Shown here: positions 7,747 through 14,380 of the stretch, one piece after another
Position numbering within the stretch: position 1 is the stretch's first letter
Layout: the number at the start of each line of letters is the position of its first letter
Source: JBBDSU01 sp040904825
GTDB taxonomy: Bacteria; Actinomycetota; Nitriliruptoria; Nitriliruptorales; Nitriliruptoraceae
DNA length: 15,260 nt
Assembly: GCA_040904825.1 (NCBI GenBank)
Contig: JBBDSU010000066.1
Location: 1 to 15,260, forward strand
Reading direction: 5' to 3'
Made by a program: the position numbers and the translations under genes
The notes under the pieces: model-generated
Seen by the model: the letters and a program-made list of their open reading frames with translations, nothing else
Told to the model about the DNA's origin: nothing
The model's database searches: none

Positions 7747-9003
7747 ATGCTGCAGCGCCAGGTGTGGAGCCTCGTGATGAGGATCCCTCAGATGCTGGTC
7801 GTGCTGTGGCTGTTGGTGACGATCGTGTTTGTCACCGTGGCATTGGCCCCAGGCGATCCGACGCTTCATCTCGCACTCGATCCGGAAGTGCCGCGTGAGG
7901 CGCGTCTGCTGCAGCAGCAGCGACTAGGGCTCGACCAGTCGCTGATGGTCAGGTACGGGCGTTATGTGGGAAGCCTTGCCGTCGGCGACTTCGGTGTGAG
8001 CATGTCGCTGTATCCGCGTTCGGTCACCGGCATCATCGCGGAGCGACTTCCGCGCACGGTGGCGCTGCTCGGCACCGCGACGGTGCTTGCCTTTGTCGCG
8101 GGCTTCACCGTTGGCCGGTGGGCGGCCTGGCGTCGCGGCACCACAGTCGATCATGTCACTTCGGTCGTGTCCGTAGCGGTGACAACGGCATTCGTTCCAT
8201 GGGTCGCGTTCACCGCGATCTGGCTGTTTGCCTTCGAATTTGGCTGGCTGCCATCCGGCCGGCTTGTGACGCCAGCGCTGTGGCGCGACGCTCCATGGTC
8301 GGCCAACGAAGTGATCGCAACGATCGTGGCGAGGTCAGGGGTTGTGCTGGGAGTTGTCCTCATCACGATGGCGGTTCTGCGGATCTTGCGGGGATGGCTC
8401 AGGCCGAAAGTTGTTCGTTTCCTTCGCGGCGCGGCAGTAGCGCTCACGATCACTGTGTTCGGCTGGTCGTGGATCGCCCACCCCATGCGTTCCCTGGCCG
8501 CCGACATCGTGTGGCACGCGATCTTGCCGACGATCACGCTCACGGTGCTCGCGTTCGGTGCCACTGCGTTGCTCACCCGTACCGCGATGCTCGAGGCCAT
8601 CACCTCGCCCCATGTTGCGGTTGCTGCGGCGCATGGACTTGATGACCGCGTTGTGCGCAATCGCCATGTGGCCCGGGTTGCCCTCCAGCCCCTGGGTGCA
8701 TCCTTGGTGTTGTCAGCCGCAGGCGTGGTGGCGGGCAGCATCGTTTTCGAGACGATCTTCTCGTGGCCGGGGCTGGGTATGACCTTCATGGCTGCGGCTG
8801 TCAGTGGCGACGTGCCGTTGGTCGTCGGCGTTCTTGTGACGTATGCGATCGTCTTTCTGGTGCTGCACGTCGTCCTTGAGATCGTGCAACCAATGCTTGA
8901 CCCGCGGGTGGCACGAGCAGGTCTGCTCGATGGGTGGTCGTGGATCGGGTCGAGCCGGCGGGAGGATCGACTTCCAGATCCTGCCAGTGAGGGTTCTCAA
9001 TGA
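7747..9003 (+). CDS. DppB/OppB-type ABC permease with an internal insertion
   Basis: A 418-residue inner-membrane permease subunit. ATG 7747 has GGGAGG at 7735-7740 with a 6-nt spacer; the in-frame TTG at 7741 directly abuts this SD and is unlikely. The N-terminal TM ends in VALAPGDPT, equivalent to the family's LPGDP. FGWLPSGR (about 165-172) and the EAA loop AAAHGLDDRVVRNRHVARVALQPLG (around Gly297) are clear, followed by IFETIFSWPGLG. Typical DppB proteins are 310-340 residues. The excess lies between PSGR (172) and ILPTITL (259), where two extra hydrophobic segments and a basic RPKVVRFLR stretch sit in place of a short loop. It pairs with the permease encoded next; the stop overlaps that start (ATGA), so translation is likely coupled. 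Confidence 0.92.
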   Translation: MLQRQVWSLVMRIPQMLVVLWLLVTIVFVTVALAPGDPTLHLALDPEVPREARLLQQQRLGLDQSLMVRYGRYVGSLAVGDFGVSMSLYPRSVTGIIAERLPRTVALLGTATVLAFVAGFTVGRWAAWRRGTTVDHVTSVVSVAVTTAFVPWVAFTAIWLFAFEFGWLPSGRLVTPALWRDAPWSANEVIATIVARSGVVLGVVLITMAVLRILRGWLRPKVVRFLRGAAVALTITVFGWSWIAHPMRSLAADIVWHAILPTITLTVLAFGATALLTRTAMLEAITSPHVAVAAAHGLDDRVVRNRHVARVALQPLGASLVLSAAGVVAGSIVFETIFSWPGLGMTFMAAAVSGDVPLVVGVLVTYAIVFLVLHVVLEIVQPMLDPRVARAGLLDGWSWIGSSRREDRLPDPASEGSQ

Positions 9004-10964
9004 GGGCTCGGACGTACCCGCTGGCGGCAGGGGCGGACGTGACAAGCGTGGGTTTCGCTTCGTCACCAGCATCCGTGCGTCCGTCGGGCTGGAAGGTGTT
9101 CCGCCGCCATCGGATCGGCATGGTTGGAATCGGACTCATCGTTGGCTTCGCGCTCGCTGCGCTGGCACATCCGCTGCTGCTGCTCACTATCTGGGATCCG
9201 CAGGTCTACGACCCTGTGACCGGCTATGCCGCGACAGTCGCTGATCTCGAAGTCACCGAGACCGTCACCGACCCTTCCCGCCAGATTGATGTGGTGCGCG
9301 CGCGTTTGCGCCATGACCCTGCGGCGGTGGTTGGCGATGTCGTCACTGTTGCGGTGCAGCCAGCGCCGCCTTCGTGGCGCCATCCGCTGGGAACCGATCC
9401 ATTGGGTCGAGATGTCGTGAGCCAGCTGATGTTCGGCGCCCGTACGGCGTTCACCGTGGGGGTCGTTGCTGCCACTGTCGCGGTGGTCACGGCACTCATC
9501 ATCGGAGCTGTCGCCGCGATTGTGCGTGGAGTGCTCGACGGGCTTTTGATGCGGGCCGTCGAATTGTTTCTTGTCGTGCCAGCGCTGCCGCTGCTGATCT
9601 TCGTTGGAACGCTGTTTGATGCTGGCCCGGTCACCATCGGGATGATCGTCGGAGTTGCCTCTGGATTGGGGCCGACCGCGATCGTGTTGCGCGCACATGC
9701 TCTGACCATCGCAGCGCACCCATCGATCGAAGCAGCCCGCGTGTGTGGCGCACGCACCTGGAGGATCGTTGCGACACACGTCGTGCCCGGACTAGTTCCG
9801 TTGGCGATGTTGTCGGCCATGTTCACCGTTGCTGCAGCCATCGGGGCTGAAGCTGTGCTGAGCCTGTTCGGACTGGTTAACGTTCCAATGAGCTGGGGTG
9901 TGATGATCAACATCGCTGACGCTGGCGGCTACCTCACGCAAGGCTTCACCTATTGGTGGTTGTTGCTGCCGGTCGGTATCGCAGTGTCGCTGCTGTCAGC
10001 CGCGTTCTATCTGGTCGGTCGCGGTATCGATGAGGTCGTCGATCCTCGTCTGCGCAGGGCTGCCGTCGCTCCCGCCAAGCCGACTCAGCATGCCCGTGAT
10101 CGCCCGACGAATTCCCCGCAGGCCAGCGACGATGGCATACGTGCCACAGTGGCAGATGGCGACATCCTGTCGATCGAGCATCTGACCGTGACCTATCCGA
10201 CATTTGAAGGAGGCTTCCGGGCACTCGATGGTGTCTCGCTCTCAGTTGCACCAGGCGAGGTACTTGGCCTGGCCGGCGCATCGGGCAGCGGCAAGAGTTC
10301 GCTGGCGTGGGCGATCATGCGCCTGCTGCCTGCAACGGCGGCAGTCGAGGCTGACGCCATCCGGTTCGCCGGGTGCGACTTGCTCGCGTTGCCAGCAGAT
10401 CAGATGCGACGATTCCGGGGGCGTGACATCGCGTTGATTCCTCAGGGTGGCCTTGACGCCTGGAACCCCGTGTTGACCGTCGGCGATCAGATCGCCATGG
10501 CGATCACGGCTGACGATGCGCATGTGGCGACATCTCGCCAGGTCGCTCGACGTATCTCAGAGGCGCTGGCTGCCGTCGAATTGGAGGCTGCGACCGCACG
10601 GAAGTACCCGCATGAGTTGTCGGGTGGAATGCGGCAGCGGGCCATGATTGCCATGGCGCTGATTCGCAATCCGACCCTGCTGATCGCCGACGAGCCGACG
10701 AGCGCACTCGATGTTGTCACCCAGACACAAGTGCTGGCACTGCTCGGCCAACTGCAACGTGAACGGGGGCTGGCCACGATCCACATCGCCCATGATGTCG
10801 CCGTGTTGGCCGCCACGAGCGACCGGATCGCAGTGCTCGATGGGGGCCGGATCGTCGAGGTTGTTCGGTCCTCACAATTGATGACCGGCTCGCGTCATGC
10901 GGTGACGCGCGCAATGCTCGAAGCGATCCCGAATATTCGGCGTCGCCAGGCATCATCGACATCG
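9000..10964 (+). CDS. DppC-type permease fused to DppD-type ATPase, 3' end lost in gap
   Basis: One frame encodes two importer subunits. Residues about 1-345 are a DppC-like permease with TM1, a periplasmic loop longer than usual, HPLGTDPLGRDVVSQL (starting at His128) and EAA motif EAARVCGARTWRIVATHVVPGLVPL (about 244-268). A polar linker (about 350-385) joins an ATP-binding domain with Walker A GASGSGKS (Lys432), Q-loop IPQGG, signature LSGGMRQR (540-547), Walker B LLIADEPTS (Asp564, Glu565) and switch His598. All catalytic motifs are intact. The end, SRHAVTRAMLEAIP, matches the region that precedes the oligo_HPY extension of DppD/OppD. The last 655th codon abuts the N run, so the C-terminus is unknown. 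Fused permease/ATPase proteins of this type are known in Actinobacteria. The ATG overlaps the upstream permease stop by 4 nt. A partner DppF ATPase is not visible and may lie in the gap. Confidence 0.9.
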
Positions 10965-11064
10965 NNNNNNNNNNNNNNNNNNNNNNNNNNNNNNNNNNNN
11001 NNNNNNNNNNNNNNNNNNNNNNNNNNNNNNNNNNNNNNNNNNNNNNNNNNNNNNNNNNNNNNNN
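10965..11064. other. Assembly gap (100 N)
   Basis: Exactly 100 undetermined bases, a common placeholder for a gap of unknown size. It interrupts the fused permease/ATPase gene. Missing sequence could include the end of that gene and a second ATPase gene. Confidence 0.97.
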
Positions 11065-11106
11065 CCTGAGCCGAGTGACGCCAATCCGTCGGTTATGGTG
11101 CGTTGA
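11065..11106 (+). CDS. Possible 3' tail of a gene lying in the gap
   Basis: Directly after the gap one + frame reads PEPSDANPSVMVR and stops at TGA 11104-11106. This could be the end of the ATPase gene cut at 10964 or of a following DppF-like gene, since such tails are often polar and unconserved. Another + frame is also open here (it runs into the DoxX gene) and the third stops at once (11067), so the evidence is thin. Confidence 0.2.
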   Translation, partial: PEPSDANPSVMVR

Positions 11107-11116
11107 TCGCGCGATC
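11105..11116. promoter_or_regulatory. 12-bp perfect palindrome upstream of DoxX gene
   Basis: GATCGCGCGATC is a perfect palindrome 28 nt upstream of the DoxX GTG. It overlaps the possible stop of the preceding gene. It could be an operator half-site pair, or chance in GC-rich DNA. No clear -35/-10 pair was found around it. Confidence 0.2.
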
Positions 11117-11143
11117 GTGAGTCGTCCCTCAAGGAGGCAAATT

Positions 11144-11545
11144 GTGCATCGGTTCACCTGGGTGTTGCAATGGCTGCTCGGCTTGTACTTCATCGCCGTC
11201 GGCGTGATGCATCTCGCCGTTCCAGAGGGACTGCCTGGCCAGATGGATTGGATGTATGACCTGCCCAGGTGGCTCCACGTCGTGAGCGGCACCGCCGAAA
11301 TTGCCGGAGGGCTCGGGCTGATCCTGCCCGGGTTGACCCGTATCCGTCCCCAATTGACGGCTTGGGCTGCAGCAGGACTCGGCATCGTGATGATCGGCGC
11401 GGTGATCTGGCATCTCGACCGCGGCGAGGTGGCGCAGATCTTGAGCAACCTCGTCCTTGCCGGAATCCTCGCCTTTGTTGCATGGGTTCGATGGCGTCGG
11501 CATCCGTTGGCCGCATCGAAATCACCCGACGCTTCGGAGGTGTGA
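11144..11545 (+). CDS. DoxX family membrane protein
   Basis: 133 residues, about four TM helices. GTG 11144 is preceded by AAGGAGG (11131-11137, 6-nt spacer), which decides the start over in-frame codons upstream. The opening VLQWLLGLYFIAVGVMHLAVP, then YDLPRWLHVVSGTAEIAGG, LGLILPGLTRIRPQLT and VMIGAVIWHLDRGE, are characteristic of DoxX/DoxX-like proteins. The family is named for a subunit of archaeal thiosulfate:quinone oxidoreductase, but bacterial members are mostly uncharacterised membrane proteins linked to redox or detoxification, so no reaction is assigned. It is separated from the importer by the gap and ends facing the minus-strand transglutaminase gene. Confidence 0.85.
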   Translation: MHRFTWVLQWLLGLYFIAVGVMHLAVPEGLPGQMDWMYDLPRWLHVVSGTAEIAGGLGLILPGLTRIRPQLTAWAAAGLGIVMIGAVIWHLDRGEVAQILSNLVLAGILAFVAWVRWRRHPLAASKSPDASEV

Positions 11546-11599
11546 CACTGTGGGCCTGCGCCCGTCGGACTGCCGCTGTCGTTTGCATTGGGTGGCTTG

Positions 11600-11638
11600 A
11601 TGCCGTCCGACTGGTCGCAAGGCCGAGCTTGACGGCAT
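11600..11638. terminator. Probable bidirectional terminator between convergent genes
   Basis: ATGCCGTC (11600-11607) and GACGGCAT (11631-11638) form a perfect 8-bp stem. The 23-nt loop contains GGTC-GCAA-GGCC, a short inner helix closed by a GNRA tetraloop. It lies in the 114-bp space between the stop codons of the DoxX gene (+) and the transglutaminase gene (-), where a shared terminator is expected. There is no strong T-run on either side. Confidence 0.45.
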
Positions 11639-11659
11639 TGGCGTCAGCGTGCCGCCGCG

Positions 11660-12445
11660 TCAGACGCGAGCAACTGCGACCTGCAGGTGGGTGAGTTCTA
11701 GCGGGCCTTCGGTGGTGCCCCAGGCGATGTCGGCCGCGTCCCGGCCAGTGACGATACGGGCCAGCGTGCCGACCGGCGCGAGGCCCGTGGCGTCAAGCAG
11801 GCGCCAGGCCCGCCCGTCATGAGCTTCAACGACCGCATGAAAGTCTGGTGGTTCCAGGTCGAGCGCGTAGGCACCGACAAGGCGGGCAGGAACCCCAAGG
11901 CCGCGTAGCAGCGTTGCAGTCAGGTGTGCAAGGTCGCGGCACACCCCTGTGCGCTGCAGCATCGTCTCGTCAGCGGCGGTATGGACGTCGCTCGTGCCCG
12001 GCACGTAGTCGACGTTGGCTTCGACCCAGGCGCGTACGTGCTCGAGCAGCGCCCCGGTGCGTGGAACGTGGCCGAATAGGTGCTCAGCGGTCGGGGCGAG
12101 CAAGTCGGAAGGGCAGTAGCGGCTGGGCAGCGTCCACGGCAACAAGTCCAAGTCGAGGTTGCCGAGCGTCGGCAGCTCGACGTCGGTGTTGAAGGGCGCG
12201 GCGCTCAGCTGCACCTGGGCCGTGTAGCGCAACCGGACGACTCCTGCGGAGGCATGCAGGCGCAGTGGACGGGCGCCTGTTCGCGGGTGGGGAGCGAACT
12301 CCTCAATCTCGGCGTTGTCGACCTGAAGGCCTTCGTCAGCGACAACCTGTCCAGGGGTCTGCGCGACCCGGACGAAGAGCACTGCAGTCGATGGCTGCTT
12401 CGCGATCCAGTCCAGATGCGCGCGTACGGATATCCGCGTGATCAC
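11660..12445 (-). CDS. Transglutaminase-like (Transglut_core) cysteine protein
   Basis: About 261 residues from GTG 12445, which follows a GAGG; an in-frame TTG at 12469 would add eight residues but has no SD. The N-terminal half is a beta-rich domain (AHLDWIAKQPSTAVLFVRVA; RLRYTAQVQLS) typical of the bacterial transglutaminase N-domain. The C-terminal half holds the papain-like core: TGVCRDLAHLTATLLRGLGVPARLVGAY with the nucleophile Cys (169 from the GTG start), DFHAVVEAH with His203, and WRLLDATG with Asp218. The Cys-His-Asp triad is complete. No signal peptide or TM is seen, so it is probably cytoplasmic. Bacterial members act as peptidases, amidases or cross-linking enzymes; which applies cannot be told. 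It starts 45 nt downstream of the DUF6458-like stop, so the two are probably co-transcribed. Confidence 0.87.
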   Translation of the reverse strand: MITRISVRAHLDWIAKQPSTAVLFVRVAQTPGQVVADEGLQVDNAEIEEFAPHPRTGARPLRLHASAGVVRLRYTAQVQLSAAPFNTDVELPTLGNLDLDLLPWTLPSRYCPSDLLAPTAEHLFGHVPRTGALLEHVRAWVEANVDYVPGTSDVHTAADETMLQRTGVCRDLAHLTATLLRGLGVPARLVGAYALDLEPPDFHAVVEAHDGRAWRLLDATGLAPVGTLARIVTGRDAADIAWGTTEGPLELTHLQVAVARV

Positions 12446-12490
12446 AGACCTCGAAGATTGTTTCGTCAAGTCGGCGGGTGGAAGTCTCGG

Positions 12491-12697
12491 TCAGTAGACC
12501 TCGGGGTCCGGGTCGATGACGTGAGTGGTCTGAGCGTTTCGTCTTCGGATGGTCAGGCCGACGATGAGGCCGATGACGCCACCCGCCATCAGGATGAAGC
12601 CGATGATGTTGATGTCGATACCGGCAATCTCCATGGTGACGGCGAAAGCCAAGATGGCGCCGAGAACGATGAGACCGATGCTTCCACCGATGGTCAT
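12491..12697 (-). CDS. Small two-TM membrane protein, DUF6458-like
   Basis: 68 residues. The start (minus-strand ATG whose complement is 12695-12697) follows an AGGAG with a 7-nt spacer; in-frame codons further upstream give non-hydrophobic Arg/Pro-rich sequence. The product is two hydrophobic helices, TIGGSIGLIVLGAILAFAV and IIGFILMAGGVIGLIVGLTI, joined by a short acidic turn (MEIAGIDIN), then a basic RRRN anchor and a polar tail ending in DPDPEVY. This layout and GAILAFAV...GxDI...GxILMxxGxxGLIxGL match DUF6458, a small family common in Actinobacteria with no known function. It is the first gene of the minus-strand pair with the transglutaminase. Confidence 0.8.
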   Translation of the reverse strand: MTIGGSIGLIVLGAILAFAVTMEIAGIDINIIGFILMAGGVIGLIVGLTIRRRNAQTTHVIDPDPEVY

Positions 12698-12756
12698 GAT
12701 GGTGCTCCTCATGGCGTGGACGCCGAGTAGCTGACGGCCACATGTCGCCCGGAGGT

Positions 12757-12782
12757 CCAGCCACCGAGGTTTCGGTGGCTGG
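12757..12782 (-). promoter_or_regulatory. Perfect 11-bp stem-loop upstream of DUF6458-like gene
   Basis: CCAGCCACCGA (12757-12767) and TCGGTGGCTGG (12772-12782) are exact inverse complements around a 4-nt loop. The element lies 60 nt upstream of the DUF6458-like start, between divergent genes, where a terminator would not be expected. It is therefore a candidate 5'-leader structure or operator. It has no T-tract on either strand. Confidence 0.45.
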
Positions 12783-12917
12783 TCAGGACGTTGAGACCAC
12801 CGTACGCCCAATTGAGCGACATCGCTTCGATTGCCGGCACGAAGACCTACCGCCTGTTGCGCCAGCCGCCTGGCCCGCTGCGTGTGTCACAGTGAACAGA
12901 CAAGGCACTACGACGGA

Positions 12918-12939
12918 CTGGTAACTGCTTGGTGACCAG
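12918..12939. promoter_or_regulatory. Imperfect inverted repeat, candidate operator
   Basis: CTGGTAAC (12918-12925) and GTGACCAG (12932-12939) match as inverse complements at 7 of 8 positions around a 6-nt spacer. The size and spacing suit a dimeric regulator site. It is 62 nt upstream of the zinc-ribbon ORF. No regulator is identified. Confidence 0.3.
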
Positions 12940-13001
12940 ATGCGGCAAAACGAGGAACGCGCGCTCTACTGTTCGATCATCGGCGGACGACGGAGGCTCC
13001 A

Positions 13002-13097
13002 ATGGTCCCCTGCGAGAACTGCGAGACGCCCTACGACCCGGTCGGCACGCGGTGGAAGTGCCCGCACTGCGGTTTCAAGAACCACTGCTGCGGTTGA
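13002..13097 (+). CDS. 31-aa zinc-ribbon microprotein
   Basis: ATG 13002 has GGAGG (12992-12996) with a 5-nt spacer, and the frame stops at TGA 13095-13097. The 31-residue product has Cys4-x2-Cys7, Cys20-Pro-His-Cys23 and a Cys29-Cys30 pair: CENCETPYDPVGTRWKCPHCG, then a lysine/histidine turn and CCG. Two CxxC knuckles 12 residues apart fit a minimal zinc ribbon; the CC end resembles small uncharacterised actinobacterial cysteine-rich proteins I recall, though I cannot verify that here. The SD, dense paired cysteines and lack of low-complexity character argue for a real gene. Function is unknown; zinc or redox binding is inferred. Confidence 0.65.
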   Translation: MVPCENCETPYDPVGTRWKCPHCGFKNHCCG

Positions 13098-13666
13098 CAG
13101 TGCCGCGACAAACGACACGGTTGCGACCTTTGTCCTTGAGCAAGGTCCGGCCAGGATTGGTATCGGACCCACCGATGCCAGGGCGGTCGATCGCGAAGAG
13201 GTGCGACTATGCCGGATGAACGCGCGTGATCACAAGCGTCTCCAGGTCAGGCCGGTTCGCAATTGATGCGCTGGTCGTCGCTGTGACCTGCACCGCATGC
13301 AACGATCACGACGTTGTGGTGTTATGNNNNNNNNNNNNNNNNNNNNNNNNNNNNNNNNNNNNNNNNNNNNNNNNNNNNNNNNNNNNNNNNNNNNNNNNNN
13401 NNNNNNNNNNNNNNNNNNNNNNNNNNGACGAGGTCGATGAGTTCGCCGTAGGCACGCACGGTGATGGCTGCGTGAGCGGAGCGTCGATGGTCATGCACGG
13501 GGTAGCAAGGTACTGACGGCCGGGCGCATCCGCCTGTTGCATGAGACTGCTGATGCCGCGATGCTGCGTGGTGCGGTGTTGTCGGCAACAGCGAGCGTGA
13601 CAAGGGCAGCACGGGCCCGATGGCCGAGGCACGATGCCGCTACGAGTCGAGCGCGGAAGGCTTCGG
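13098..13666. other. Gene-poor stretch spanning the second gap
   Basis: Between the zinc-ribbon stop and the methyltransferase start I see no convincing complete gene. Left of the N run, a six-codon frame (ATG 13209) overlaps a GTG frame at 13226 that runs into the gap. Right of it, a minus-strand frame reads TVRAYGELIDLV as it enters the gap (about 13427-13462), which might be a fragment of a gene hidden there. SD GGAAGG at 13655-13660 belongs to the methyltransferase. Confidence 0.4.
13327..13426. other. Assembly gap (100 N)
   Basis: Exactly 100 undetermined bases, probably a placeholder of unknown true length. One or more genes between the zinc-ribbon ORF and the methyltransferase may be missing. 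Confidence 0.97.
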
Positions 13667-14380
13667 ATGAACCACAATGCCGCTGCCCGGGAGTTGTTCC
13701 GTGGTTTGCCTGACCGCTATGACGTGCTCGTCGAAGTGCTGAGCTTCGGTCAGAACGCTCGGTGGCGTCGCACGATGGTCGACGCGGCCATCCACCCGGC
13801 TCCCAGCACGGTCTGCGACGTTGCGACGGGAACCGCGGGCGTGGCTTGTCAACTGGTTGAGCGCAGCGAGGCGTGGGTGGTAGGAGTCGACTTGTCAGAG
13901 CCGATGCTCGAGCGCGGGCAGCGCACCATCGAACGGCACAAGCTCGGCGATCGGATCGACCTGGTAGCCGCCCGCGCTGAGCAGTTGCCTTTTCCGGATG
14001 CGGCCTTTGACGCGCTCACGTTCACTTACCTGCTGCGATACGTGGAGGACCCTGCCGCCGCCCTTCGAGAACTTGCTCGAGTGGTCCGACCTGGCGGTGT
14101 CGTGGCGAGTCTGGATTTTCACGTCCCGCCGGCCGCCCTGCCCCGCTTGGCGTGGCGCGTGTACACCCGCGCGGTCCTGCCGGTCGCCGGTCTGCTGCTC
14201 GGTGGAAGGCCATGGGCCCGTGTCGGCCGCTTCCTGGGACCCAACATCGAACAGCACTATCGCCGTTACCCGGCGGCATGGCTTCGCGACGCATGGATCG
14301 ACGCTGGCATCGTCGACGTGAACGTGCGGTCGATGAGTCTGGGTGGGGGCCTGGTGATGTGGGGGAGGAGGTCGGCATGA
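13667..14380 (+). CDS. UbiE/MenG-type SAM-dependent methyltransferase
   Basis: 237 residues. ATG 13667 follows GGAAGG with a 6-nt spacer; an in-frame ATG at 13634 has no SD. The N-terminus, ELFRGLPDRYDVLVEVLSFGQNARWRR, is the UbiE/COQ5 signature region (usually F-x-x-I-A-x-x-YD-x-x-N-x-x-LS-x-G-x-x-x-x-WR). SAM motif I is VCDVATGTAGVA (49-60), with acidic Asp75 in VVGVDLS. Motif II/III is LPFPDAAFDALTFTYLLRYV, then ELARVVRPGGVVASLDF. The C-terminus IDVNVRS-like strand and GGGLVMWG match UbiE ends. Classical UbiE/MenG methylates demethylmenaquinone or ubiquinone precursors; the exact substrate here is inferred. The TGA stop overlaps the ATG of the next gene, so the two proteins are probably made together and may act on the same lipid. 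Confidence 0.88.
   Translation: MNHNAAARELFRGLPDRYDVLVEVLSFGQNARWRRTMVDAAIHPAPSTVCDVATGTAGVACQLVERSEAWVVGVDLSEPMLERGQRTIERHKLGDRIDLVAARAEQLPFPDAAFDALTFTYLLRYVEDPAAALRELARVVRPGGVVASLDFHVPPAALPRLAWRVYTRAVLPVAGLLLGGRPWARVGRFLGPNIEQHYRRYPAAWLRDAWIDAGIVDVNVRSMSLGGGLVMWGRRSA

Larger units (their letters stand above)
12698..13001. promoter_or_regulatory. Divergent intergenic region
   Basis: This 304-bp stretch separates the minus-strand DUF6458/transglutaminase pair from the plus-strand zinc-ribbon ORF and should hold both promoters. I could not pick out a convincing -35/-10 pair. It contains a perfect 11-bp stem-loop at 12757-12782 and an imperfect inverted repeat at 12918-12939 (listed separately). 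No other gene is evident. Confidence 0.5.

Noticed and set aside
12080..12730. Plus-strand 216-codon frame across the transglutaminase and DUF6458-like genes
   Set aside because: Its Asp/Gly-rich C-terminal part is the complement of the two TM helices on the minus strand; both minus-strand products show real family motifs.
13226..13326. GTG frame with a hydrophobic stretch and Cys pair (possible lipoprotein) running into the gap
   Set aside because: No SD, a weak and interrupted hydrophobic core, and too short to judge; treated as part of the gene-poor stretch.
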